64,000 nt of DNA from NCBI GenBank assembly GCA_963739085.1, contig CAVTZA010000007.1, positions 62,001 to 126,000 of the forward strand, read 5' to 3'. Under the pieces are notes generated by a model. The model searched no databases, was not told the origin of the DNA, and saw only the letters and a list, made by a program, of their open reading frames with translations. This document shows, piece after piece, positions 15,769-23,264 of the stretch. This stretch comes from DATFQE01 sp963739085. Lineage in GTDB: Bacteria > Actinomycetota > Thermoleophilia > Gaiellales > Gaiellaceae. The position numbers were made by a program, and so were the translations under genes. Every line of letters begins with the position of its first letter. Position 1 is the stretch's first letter.

Positions 15769-17420
15769 ATCTCCACTATGACTGGGAGGATCATCGGGCG
15801 CCTCCCCGTTCTGTCGTAGATCAGCTGCCCGAGCGCGTCGTGCAGGTGCTCCTGGAGCAGCTTGATCTCGGTGACGCCCTGTTGCGCGAGCTCGGACAGG
15901 ACCTTCTGGGCCTCGGACCGTGTCTCGTCCAGCAGCGGGCCCGGCTCGACGAGCCCGCGCGCGATCAGCTCTGGCGGCGAGGCGTTGCGGCCGTTCGAGT
16001 CCGCCAGCGTGGCGACGATGATCAGGACGCCGTCCTCGGACAGGTGCCGCCGGTCGCGGAGAGCTACGTCGCGCACGTCGCCGACGCCGAGCCCGTCGAC
16101 GAAGGTGACGCCCGCCTCGATGTGGTCGACGATGCGGGCCCCGGCGGGCGTGAGCTCGACGACCGCGCCGTTCTCGGCCAGCACGATCGAGTCGGCGGGG
16201 ACGCCGCCCTCACGTGCCAGCTGAGCGTGGGCGGAGAGCATCCGGAACTCCCCGTGCACGGGCATGAGCGCCTTCGGCCGCACGAGCGAGATCAGCGTTC
16301 GGAGCTCCTCCGCGCAGGCGTGGCCGGAGACGTGGACGGGCGCGGTCTCCTGGTGCAGGATCTCCGCCCCGGCGCGCGCGAGGTTGTTGATCGCGTCGTG
16401 CACCTTGAGCTCGTTCCCGGGCACGGGCTTCGCGGAGATGATCACGGTGTCGCCGCGCTCGACCTCGACCGAGGGATGGTCGTTGTAGGCGATGCGCGTG
16501 AGCGCGGACATCGGCTCGCCCTGGCTGCCCGTGCAGAGGATCAGCACCTCGTGCGGCGCGAAGTCGTCGAGCCGGTTCGGGCGGATCAGCGTCTCCTCGG
16601 GAACCTCGATGTAGCCGAGGTTGCGCGCGATGTTGAGGTTCTTCCGCATCGAGCGGCCGACCACGCAGACCTTGCGCCCCACCTGCACGGCCACGTCGAT
16701 CGCCTGCTGCATGCGGTGCACGTTCGAGGCGAAGCAGGCCACCAGGACACGGCCCTGGCGCTGCGGGATGATCTGGCGGAACGCCTCGCCGACGAGGCGC
16801 TCGGACCCGGTGACACCGGGGCGCTCGGCGTTGGTCGAATCGCCGAGCAGCAGGTCGATGCCCCGGTTGCCGAGCTCGGCGAGCGCCCCGACGTCTGTCT
16901 TCAGGCCGTCGACCGGCGTATGGTCGAGCTTCCAGTCGGCGCTGACGAGAACGCGTCCGGCGGCCGACTCGAGCATCACCGCCACCGTGTCCGGGATCGA
17001 GTGCGCCATGCGGACGAACTCGACGTCGAACGGGCCGATCCTGGGTCGTTCGCCGGGCTCCGCCTCGCGGAGCTCGGCCGTGCCGAGGAGGCCGTGCTCG
17101 TCCAGCTTGGACTGAACCAGGCCAAGGGTCAGTCGCGTCGCCCACACCTCGGGGATGCGGACCTCGCGCAGGAGGTACGGGAGCGCCCCCACGTGGTCCT
17201 CGTGCCCGTGCGTGAGGATCACCGCGCGCACGCGGTCGGCGTGGTCGCGCAGGTAGCTCATGTCCGGGAGGATCAGGTCGACGCCGAGGTGCTCGTCGCG
17301 CGGGAAGGCCAGGCCCGCGTCGACGACGACGATGCCCTCGTCGGTCTCGAACACGGTCATGTTCTTTCCGACCTCTCCGAGCCCGCCGAGCGGGATGATC
17401 CTGAGGGACTGCTCCGGCAT
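15765..17420 (-). CDS. rnj: Ribonuclease J
   Basis: A 551-residue metallo-beta-lactamase/beta-CASP ribonuclease. The metal motif is THGHEDHVGAL with H71, H73, D75 and H76; further ligands are in MAHSIPD, SADWKLD and HVSGHA, and the beta-CASP part has CTGSQGEPMSAL. The C-terminal domain after about 450 helps dimerisation. RNase J has 5'-3' exonuclease and endonuclease activity in mRNA decay and rRNA processing. The ATG lies six bases after TACACT, with no Shine-Dalgarno site, so the mRNA is probably leaderless. dapA lies 70 bases upstream, a common linkage. Confidence 0.96.
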   Translation of the reverse strand: MPEQSLRIIPLGGLGEVGKNMTVFETDEGIVVVDAGLAFPRDEHLGVDLILPDMSYLRDHADRVRAVILTHGHEDHVGALPYLLREVRIPEVWATRLTLGLVQSKLDEHGLLGTAELREAEPGERPRIGPFDVEFVRMAHSIPDTVAVMLESAAGRVLVSADWKLDHTPVDGLKTDVGALAELGNRGIDLLLGDSTNAERPGVTGSERLVGEAFRQIIPQRQGRVLVACFASNVHRMQQAIDVAVQVGRKVCVVGRSMRKNLNIARNLGYIEVPEETLIRPNRLDDFAPHEVLILCTGSQGEPMSALTRIAYNDHPSVEVERGDTVIISAKPVPGNELKVHDAINNLARAGAEILHQETAPVHVSGHACAEELRTLISLVRPKALMPVHGEFRMLSAHAQLAREGGVPADSIVLAENGAVVELTPAGARIVDHIEAGVTFVDGLGVGDVRDVALRDRRHLSEDGVLIIVATLADSNGRNASPPELIARGLVEPGPLLDETRSEAQKVLSELAQQGVTEIKLLQEHLHDALGQLIYDRTGRRPMILPVIVEI

Positions 17421-17426
17421 CAGCGA

Positions 17427-17432
17427 AGTGTA
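17427..17432 (-). promoter_or_regulatory. Leaderless -10 element of rnj
   Basis: TACACT on the minus strand, followed by exactly six bases and then the rnj ATG. This is the canonical distance of a -10 box to the transcript start, so transcription would begin at the start codon. Confidence 0.55.
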
Positions 17433-17490
17433 GTCCCGGCCGCTACGCGACCACCTCCAAGCGCTCGGAGTGGCGCTCGCGCCGGTGCCG

Positions 17491-18372
17491 CTATACCGCG
17501 AGGGGCTGAAGCAGGCCTAGCCGCTCGAGGCAGCCGCGAACCTGGCTCCGCTCGTCCTCGGTCGCCTCGACGAGCGGAAGGCGCAGGCCGCCGACCTCGT
17601 GGCCGAGCAGGTTGAGCGCGGCCTTGATTGCGATCGGGTTGACGACCACCTTGAGGATGTCGAGCGCCGGTGCCGTCTCGGCCTCGACATGCCGGGCGCC
17701 CTCGATGTCGCCGGCGCGGTAGAGGTCGATCATCTGCCTCACCTGCGGCCCGACCACGTGGGTGTGGACGCAAACGCCCCCGGTGCCGCCGAGCTCGAGG
17801 AACGGCATGATCAGGTCATCGTCTCCGGCGTAGAGGTCGAGCCCGAGCTCGACGATCCGGCGCGCCTGCTCGAGGTCGGCGTTCGCCTGCTTGACCGCCT
17901 TCACGGTCGGGATCTCCGCGAGCATCGCGATCGTCTCCGGCTCCATGTTGATCGCGACGCGCGCCGGGATGTTGTAGGCGACGATCGGCTTGTCGGTGAC
18001 CGCGGCGACCGCCTTGAAGTGCTCGACGATGCCCCGCGGCGGCGGCTTGTTGTAGTACGGCGTCACCACGAGGAAGCCGTCGACGCCGAGCTCGTGCGTC
18101 CGTTGGGTCAGGTGGACGGAGTGCTCGGTCGAGTAGGTGCCGGTGCCGGCGATCACGGTGGCGCGGCCGCCGACCTCGTCGACGGCGGCTTCGTAGAGCT
18201 CGAAGCGCTCGTCGTCGGAGAGCGTCGGCGACTCGCCGGTCGAGCCCGTGACGACGAGACCGTCCGAGCCGTTGTCGACGAGATGCGAGGCGAGCGCCCG
18301 GAAGCGTGCGATGTCGAGGCGGCCGTCCTCGTCGAAGGGCGTGACGATCGCGGTGAGGACTTCGCCGAGCAC
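17491..18372 (-). CDS. dapA: 4-hydroxy-tetrahydrodipicolinate synthase
   Basis: A 293-residue DapA. It contains the pyruvate-site motif VTGSTGESPTL (41-51), the catalytic Tyr in AYNIPARV, and the Schiff-base Lys in TVKAVKQAN. The enzyme condenses pyruvate with aspartate semialdehyde, the first committed step to lysine and meso-diaminopimelate for the wall. dapB, the next step, lies 0.45 kb away in the same orientation with a GNAT gene inserted between them. The GTG start has TAGACT eight bases upstream and no Shine-Dalgarno site (leaderless type). Confidence 0.95.
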   Translation of the reverse strand: MLGEVLTAIVTPFDEDGRLDIARFRALASHLVDNGSDGLVVTGSTGESPTLSDDERFELYEAAVDEVGGRATVIAGTGTYSTEHSVHLTQRTHELGVDGFLVVTPYYNKPPPRGIVEHFKAVAAVTDKPIVAYNIPARVAINMEPETIAMLAEIPTVKAVKQANADLEQARRIVELGLDLYAGDDDLIMPFLELGGTGGVCVHTHVVGPQVRQMIDLYRAGDIEGARHVEAETAPALDILKVVVNPIAIKAALNLLGHEVGGLRLPLVEATEDERSQVRGCLERLGLLQPLAV

Positions 18373-18379
18373 CGGCGCC

Positions 18380-18386
18380 TAGTCTA
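18380..18386. promoter_or_regulatory. Divergent leaderless promoters for dapA and the GNAT gene
   Basis: Only 23 bases separate the two start codons. On the minus strand TAGACT (18386-18381) ends eight bases before the dapA GTG. On the plus strand TAGTCT (18380-18385) ends ten bases before the GNAT ATG. The two -10 boxes overlap around the palindrome TCTAGA, so polymerase binding for the two genes should be mutually exclusive. Confidence 0.5.
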
Positions 18387-18395
18387 GACACGCCG

Positions 18396-18824
18396 ATGGT
18401 CGAGATCCGCGACGCACGTCCGGACGACGCCGCCGAGCTCGCGGAGCTGATCGGGCAGCTCGGCTACCCGACGAGACCGTCCGCAGTGGTGCGCCGTCTC
18501 GAGCGGCTCGCCGCGACCGGCGTCGACCGCGTACAGGTGGCCGAGGACGACGGCCGGATCGTCGGTCTCGTCGGCGTCCACGTCTCGCGCTCGCTCGAGT
18601 ACGACGGCGACGCAGCGAAGATCAGCGCCATCGTCGTGGACGAGAGCCGGCGCGGGACCGGTGTCGGCCGGGCGCTCGTGGTCGCGGCCGAAGCTGAGGC
18701 ACGGGCACGCGGCTGCGAGGTCCTCTGGCTCACGACCGCCGAGCGCCGCGCCGACGCGCATGCGTTCTACCGCGCGCTCGGCTTCGAGGAGACCGGGCGA
18801 CGCTTCGCCAGGCCCGTGAGCTAG
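18396..18824 (+). CDS. GNAT-family N-acetyltransferase
   Basis: A 142-residue acetyltransferase. It has the N-terminal IRDARPDDAAELAELI strand-helix, the central beta strand ISAIVVDESRRGTGVGRALV with the acetyl-CoA pyrophosphate loop R-R-G-T-G-V-G, and the C-terminal HAFYRALGFEETGRRF. The acceptor is unknown. It is a plus-strand gene set between dapA and dapB, overlapping the dapB end by four bases, and so is an insertion into a conserved minus-strand pair. Confidence 0.9.
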   Translation: MVEIRDARPDDAAELAELIGQLGYPTRPSAVVRRLERLAATGVDRVQVAEDDGRIVGLVGVHVSRSLEYDGDAAKISAIVVDESRRGTGVGRALVVAAEAEARARGCEVLWLTTAERRADAHAFYRALGFEETGRRFARPVS

Positions 18825-19463
18825 TCGAGCAGCGACTCGAGGCCGACCGTGAGGCCTGGAGGCAGCGTCGGCAGCCGCTCGAGCGCGAGCAGCACTCCCG
18901 GGATGTACGCCTCCCGAGAGGTCGCGTCGTGGCGGATCGTCAGCACCTGGCCCTCGCCGCCCAGGAGCACCTCCTGGTGGGCGACGAGACCGGGCAGGCG
19001 CACCGAGTGGATCGTCGGGGTGCCCGGCAAGAGCTCGGCGGTCGCCTTGGCCGTGCCCGACGGGGCATCGGCCTTGCTCTCGTGGTGCAGCTCGACGATC
19101 TCGGTGCGTGGAAGCCAGCGCGAGGCCTCCGCGGCCAGGCGCATCATCAGGACGGCGCCGACCGCGAAGTTCGGCGCGACGAACAGCACGAGCGAGCGCC
19201 CCTTGGCGACGTCTCCGAGGTACTCGAGCTCCTCGCGGCTCAAGCCGGTCGTTCCGACGACGCACGGGACGTCCTGCTCGAGGCACATGCGCACGGTCGT
19301 GAAGACCGCGTCCGGGTCGGGTGAAGTTGATCGCCGCGTCGGCGCCGCGGATCTCGATCCGGTCCTCCCGGCCGAGCGGCTGGACGTCATGGCCCGCGGC
19401 CTCGAGCGCGGGCAGGAGCACGCGCCCGACCTTGCCCTTGTGGCCGAGCAGGGCGACACGCAC
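18821..19463 (-). CDS. dapB: 4-hydroxy-tetrahydrodipicolinate reductase (one frameshift)
   Basis: Two overlapping frames together give one DapB. The N-terminal frame starts GTG at 19463 (RVALLGHKGKVGRVLLPAL, NAD(P)-binding Rossmann start) and runs to DAAINFT; the second frame continues PDAVFTTVRMCLEQ, PCVVGTTGLS, and the catalytic ELHHESKADAPSGTA, to the end. The break is at a GGG run (19319-19321 plus strand); removing one base gives NFTDPDAVF, the expected NFT-x-P motif. The corrected protein is about 213 residues, at the short end for the family. It starts one base after the M16 peptidase stop. As DAP synthesis is essential, a sequence error is more likely than a pseudogene. Confidence 0.88.
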
Positions 19464-19464
19464 G

Positions 19465-20778
19465 CTAGGCGGCGGCCGCGACGAGCGCCGGGTTGACGGG
19501 CTCGAGCGCCGCGGTGAAGCGCTCTTCCGTCGGGCCGATTCCGGCCGCCGACAGCCGCTCCGGCGCGAGCAGGAGCTCGGCCAGCTCGGCGACGTTCTCG
19601 GGCTGCACGGCGTCGATCTCGGCGATGATCCGGTCGAGCGAGAGCAGCTCGGAGTCGGTGACGAGCGACTTGCCGAGCCGGCTCATGCGGTTGGACGTCG
19701 CCTCCATCGAGAGCACGATCCGCCCCTTGAGGTTCTCCTTCGCGCGCTCCAGCTCGTTATTCCGTAGGTTGCCCGCCGCGACGTCGGCGATCTCGCCGTT
19801 CGCGATCTCGAGGCACGTCGCGAGGTTCTCCTCGCGGGTGCCGACGTAGTAGCCGACCAAGCCGGTGTCGGTGTACTGCGACGCGAAGCTGTAGACGGAG
19901 TACGCCATGCCGCGGTTCTCGCGGATCTCCTGGAAGAGCCGGGACGAGGCGGAGCCGCCGAGGATGGCGTCGAGCAGCGACGCGGCGAAGCGGCGGCGGT
20001 CGGAGCGCGCGATGCCGGGGGCCGCGACGCACACGTGGTACTGCTCGGTGTCCTTGCGCGTGAAGCGGACGCCGGGGGCCGGCTCCTTCACGAGCGGCGA
20101 GCGCACCCGTCGGCTCCGCGCGGGCGGCTCGCCGAGCTTCGACTCCGCGTCGCTCAGGAGCCCGACCAGCCGCTCGTGCTCGACGTTCCCGGCCGCGCCG
20201 AGGACGATGTTGCCGGGCCCGAACATGGCCCGGTGATACGCGGCGATCGAGCGGCGGTTGACGCTCGAGATGACGTCGGCCCGACCGATTACCGGGCGCC
20301 CGAGCGGATGCGAGCCGAAGACCGCCTCCGAGACGAGGTCGTGGACGAGCTCCTGCGGCGTGTCCTCGTACATCGCGATCTCCTCGAGCACCACCTCGCG
20401 CTCCGCGTCGAGCTCGGCGAAGAGCGGCGCGTAGATCATGTCGGTCATCACGTCGAGCGCCGTCTCGAGATGGTGGTCGGGCACCCGCGCGTACACGACC
20501 GTGTGCTCCCGCGAGGTCGCGGCGTTCAGCTCGCCGCCGAGCGTGTCGAAGATCTCCGCCACCTCGCGGGCGCTGTAGCTCTGCGAGCCCTTGAAGAGCA
20601 GATGCTCGATGAAGTGCGTGATGCCCGCCTTCGGATCGGGCTCGTCCCGCGCGCCGACGGCGATCCAGAAGCCGAGCGCGACCGACCGGACGCTCTCGAC
20701 GTGTTCCGAGATCACCCGCTGGCCGGAGTCGAGCTCGGAGAGGGCGTAGTTCTGCACCGCGCGGATGCTAACGCCCAC
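19465..20778 (-). CDS. M16-family zinc metallopeptidase (processing-peptidase type)
   Basis: A 437-residue M16B peptidase with the inverted zinc motif HFIEH in GITHFIEHLLFKGS, the second-ligand region EVVLEEIAMYEDTPQELVHD, and the C-terminal RENRGMAYSVYSF R/Y motif. In Gram-positive bacteria this gene commonly sits between pnp and dapB, as here. I chose the GTG at 20778; sequence upstream of it is not homologous-looking and encodes part of another gene remnant on the opposite strand. A GTG six codons later is an alternative start. Substrate unknown; peptide turnover is likely. Confidence 0.9.
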   Translation of the reverse strand: MGVSIRAVQNYALSELDSGQRVISEHVESVRSVALGFWIAVGARDEPDPKAGITHFIEHLLFKGSQSYSAREVAEIFDTLGGELNAATSREHTVVYARVPDHHLETALDVMTDMIYAPLFAELDAEREVVLEEIAMYEDTPQELVHDLVSEAVFGSHPLGRPVIGRADVISSVNRRSIAAYHRAMFGPGNIVLGAAGNVEHERLVGLLSDAESKLGEPPARSRRVRSPLVKEPAPGVRFTRKDTEQYHVCVAAPGIARSDRRRFAASLLDAILGGSASSRLFQEIRENRGMAYSVYSFASQYTDTGLVGYYVGTREENLATCLEIANGEIADVAAGNLRNNELERAKENLKGRIVLSMEATSNRMSRLGKSLVTDSELLSLDRIIAEIDAVQPENVAELAELLLAPERLSAAGIGPTEERFTAALEPVNPALVAAAA

Positions 20779-21266
20779 GCCCTCGGTTCCCGCTGGATGG
20801 GCGCTACCGGATCGACGACTACCAGACGCTCGAGAGCCGTAGGCAGACGCTGATGGCCACCACGATGCTGACGGCCGTCTGAGCAAGCGGCACCGTCACG
20901 ACGCATGAGAAGGGCCGGGGCTCACGCCCTTCGGGCGGGACGTCCCCCACGAGCTACTACAAGGTCTACTCGTCCGACACGACCGCGCCGAGGCTGTTCT
21001 GGCCGAACCCGACGTCGGGACAGACGATCAGCGGCTCCTCGTTCAACGTCGTCGTCTCGTCCGACGACGATCATGCGGTCCGAAAGATCGACTTCTACAT
21101 GGACGGCGCCTACATGTCGAGCGCGGCGTGCGACAACCTCTCGTACACCTGCCTGCTCAGCTACCAGTGGCGGGTGGGCGCCCCCGGGCAGCACACAGCG
21201 AGGTTCGAAGCGACCGACTGGATGGGCAACGTGGGCGTCCGGTCGGTGGACCTCACCGTCGGCTAG
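20772..21266 (+). pseudogene. Remnant of a secreted protein with C-terminal Ig-like domain
   Basis: One plus-strand frame, with no start codon and one in-frame TGA at 20880-20882, reads like the end of an extracellular protein. After the TGA it gives SYYKVYSSDTTAPRLFWPNP, then an Ig-like repeat with KIDFYMDGAYMSS, a Cys pair, and HTARFEATDWMGNVGVRSVD, ending TVG-stop. This pattern (AP-x-P...V-x-D-x-FY-x-DG...A-x-D-x-x-G-N) is typical of bacterial Ig-like domains trailing secreted proteases and glycosidases. Before the TGA, FPLDGRYRIDDYQTLESRRQ looks coding too. The 5' part of the gene is absent. It is followed by a strong terminator. Confidence 0.55.
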
Positions 21267-21278
21267 TCCACAAACGTA

Positions 21279-21306
21279 AGAGGGGGCCGGATCGCCGGCC
21301 CCCTCT
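21279..21306. terminator. Bidirectional intrinsic terminator
   Basis: AGAGGGGGCCGG and its complement form a perfect 12-base-pair stem with the loop ATCG, followed on the plus strand by CTTTC. It lies between the convergent ends of the Ig-like remnant (+) and the SpaA-domain gene (-). The U-tract is weak on both sides, as usual in high-GC genomes. Confidence 0.75.
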
Positions 21307-21329
21307 CTTTCAGACGTCGCTAGTCGTCG

Positions 21330-22957
21330 TTACGGATCGATGACGACAGTGCAGGTATAGGTGCCAGGTAGCAGGTTAGTGTCGCTGAACGTGCCGTCGC
21401 CGTTGGCGCCAGTCGATCCGCTGGGGCCGTCCGGCGTGCAGCTGACGGTCGACGCTGTGCCGCCGTCGATCTGTGAGTTGACCGCTACGGACAGGTCCGT
21501 GAGCGGCGTGTTGTGGAACGTCACGGTCTCGCCCACATACGGCGAATCGGAACAGCTCGCCTTGTTGTTAACGGTCACCGTCTTGTCGGCCTCGCCTTGA
21601 TAACCCGAAGGCGTCGTCTCATGGACGGTGTAGTCGCCGAACAACAGGCCGTCGAAGCAGGCCTTCCCGTTGGCATCGGTCGTCTTCGTGACGCCGTTGA
21701 CGGTGAAGTCGACTCCCGCATGGGGATGGTCTCCCGGGCCGGCCGCCGCGTGCTTCCGCAGCTTCGTGACCTCGATGGCACCACGGAGCCGCGGGTTCAC
21801 GAACACGATCGGGACGGTGTTGGTGACACCAGCCACGACGGTCACGTGCTGATCCGGTGCGGTTTCGTGACCGGGCGGGGTGGTCGTCTCCACGATCCAG
21901 TATTCGCCGGCGGTGACGTTGCTGATCGTGCACAGGCCGTCGGAGCCGGTGGTGCAGCTGAACGTGGTGATGGTGTCCTCGGCGCCGCGGCTGCCGCCGA
22001 TCGGTGCGTTGTCCTTGAAGAGCCTGAACACTGCACCGGAGAGCGGGGTGCCCACGTCATCGACCTTCTTGACCAGGACACCACCGCAATTGGTGATGTT
22101 CACGGCCACCGGTGGGACGAAGTCCTTCAGCGCCGAGTTGAACTGGTCGGACGAGCGGCTCTTCAGGTACGCCGAGCCGAACGAGTCACACACGGTCGGG
22201 TCGAGGATGACCGACATATCCAACTGGGCCTCGCCGAAGGTCCGCGGGTCCTGCGCGCCGATCCCGTCGCTCGCGGCCGCCGGGATCGTCGTGGTGTTGA
22301 TCGAGCCGGCAGCATCGCCCGCCGCCGACAGGTCGACTCGTGAGGACCCCAGGCGCTGCCGGTCCATCGCCGGATCGACAGGGTGGGGTTGACGCCGCCG
22401 TTCGACAGGTCGTACTGGATCAGCAGGTCGCCGATGCTGCGGAACGGCGTGAGGCCGTTCGCGGTGCAGTCCGGATCCGCCGGGGTCTGGTTCGGTGTGC
22501 ACTGCCGCTTGTTGAACTCGAAGTCCATGTTGGTGGTTCCGCTTGGGTCCTGGACCCTCGACCAGAACAGGTTGAGGAACCCGGCGCTGGTACTGCCCTC
22601 CTGGTACAAGCCGAAGAACTTCAGGTCGCTCTTGTTCGGCGGGATACCACCGGTGACGACGGAGGGCACCGCGGTGTCCTCCTTGGAGCCTTGGCCGAAC
22701 GACTCGTCCTGCTGGCCGCTGGCTGTGTCCGCCTTACGAATCTCGGTCACGTTCGCCCAGTCGATGGACGGCGCGGCGTCGTCGACCTTGAGGTTCGCGT
22801 CTGTATCGATTTCGAAGTTGCTGCCCGGAAGGCTCACCTCGGGATGGCTTGCAACCGCCGGTAGGACGAGCACCAGCGCGGCCGCCATCAGAGCGAGTAC
22901 CACCCCGAGCGAAATCGACTTCCGTCTCGGCTCGAGACGTCGTCGCATTGCTGTCAT
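21330..22957 (-). CDS. SpaA/Cna-B-domain surface protein (one frameshift)
   Basis: After correcting one missing base at a C4 run (22347-22350 plus strand) this is a 542-residue exported protein. It has a signal peptide (basic start, hydrophobic 17-35, cleavage near AVASH), an N-terminal beta-rich domain of about 270 residues, then two SpaA-type repeats: GVLVKKVDDVGTPLSGAVFRL...EYWIVETTTPPGHE and GAIEVTKLRKH...DYTVHETTPSGYQ. These have the Lys and Glu placed for internal isopeptide bonds. It ends with a third short repeat and CTVVIDP; there is no LPXTG or membrane anchor. It is probably adhesive or structural. Its ATG overlaps the stop of a 23-codon upstream ORF, and AAAGGAG lies eight bases upstream. 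Confidence 0.8.
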
Positions 22958-23025
22958 CGCACACTCCTTTGAGTCGAGGGCCGCGTTGTCGGCGGAGCCG
23001 ATACGCGCAGCACTGCATCGTTCAT
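22954..23025 (-). CDS. 23-codon ORF coupled to the surface-protein gene
   Basis: An ATG at 23025 with a perfect AAGGAGG seven bases upstream opens a 23-residue peptide (MNDAVLRVSAPPTTRPSTQR and three more). Its TGA overlaps the ATG of the surface protein as ATGA, so ribosomes finishing this ORF can restart on the next gene. The peptide has no hydrophobic segment or repeated codon run, so a classical attenuation peptide is not obvious. It may serve to control entry to the surface-protein start. Confidence 0.6.
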   Translation of the reverse strand: MNDAVLRVSAPPTTRPSTQRSVR

Positions 23026-23079
23026 ATGCACGCCTCCTTGCGAGGTCCGCCCCCCACCCCCGCCCGGGCGGGACGGACG

Positions 23080-23103
23080 TTGTCCACAGTCCCTTGTGGA
23101 CAA
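23080..23103. promoter_or_regulatory. Inverted pair of perfect DnaA-box-like 9-mers / operator
   Basis: TTGTCCACA and TGTGGACAA form a perfect 9-base-pair inverted repeat with a 6-base spacer. TTGTCCACA is the preferred DnaA box of Streptomyces. The repeat starts at the last bases of the surface-gene -10 and covers its expected transcript start, so any protein bound here should block transcription. It could also be a repressor operator unrelated to DnaA. Confidence 0.5.
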
Positions 23104-23130
23104 TCTAGGACCGGGTGCGCCGATCCGGAA
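23102..23130 (-). promoter_or_regulatory. Candidate promoter of the surface-protein operon
   Basis: On the minus strand TTCCGG (23130-23125), 17 bases, then TAGATT (23107-23102). The -10 fits TANNNT; the -35 is weak. The leader would be about 70 bases to the 23-codon ORF. Confidence 0.45.
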
Positions 23131-23132
23131 GG

Positions 23133-23168
23133 GGGCAATTCCGGTGTCTTGCGCTGCGGGAATTGCCC
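23133..23168. repeat. Inverted repeat in the divergent promoter region
   Basis: GGGCAATTCC and GGAATTGCCC are perfect 10-base inverted arms with a 16-base spacer. It lies between the divergent promoters of the surface gene and the response regulator and is a candidate binding site for a dimeric regulator, possibly the adjacent LuxR-type protein. Confidence 0.5.
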
Positions 23169-23196
23169 TACGGCGGGTCAGCACCTTACGGCGTGC

Positions 23197-23225
23197 TTGC
23201 ATAGTTTTCGGTAAGGCGCTAGAAC
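23197..23225 (+). promoter_or_regulatory. Promoter of the response-regulator gene
   Basis: TTGCAT (23197-23202), a 17-base spacer, and TAGAAC (23220-23225) form a plausible housekeeping-sigma promoter. The transcript would start near 23232, giving a leader of about 33 bases containing GGGAGG. Confidence 0.5.
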
Positions 23226-23264
23226 ATTGAAAAGCCCTGGCTGCGGCGGAGAAGAGGGAGGATT

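Noticed and set aside
19315..19325. Programmed frameshift in dapB
   Set aside because: There is no slippery heptamer, no stimulating structure in a plausible place, and DapB is not known to use recoding. One surplus base in a GGG run is the simpler reading.
20880..20882. Selenocysteine readthrough at the in-frame TGA of the Ig-like remnant
   Set aside because: No selenoprotein family similarity, no start codon upstream, and the 5' portion of the gene is missing. Decay explains it better.
22347..22350. Phase-variable homopolymer switching the surface protein
   Set aside because: The tract has only four bases, too short for slipped-strand phase variation.
23080..23103. Replication origin because of two DnaA-box 9-mers
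   Set aside because: There are only two boxes, no AT-rich unwinding region, and no dnaA, dnaN, rpmH or parAB nearby. The boxes sit at a promoter.
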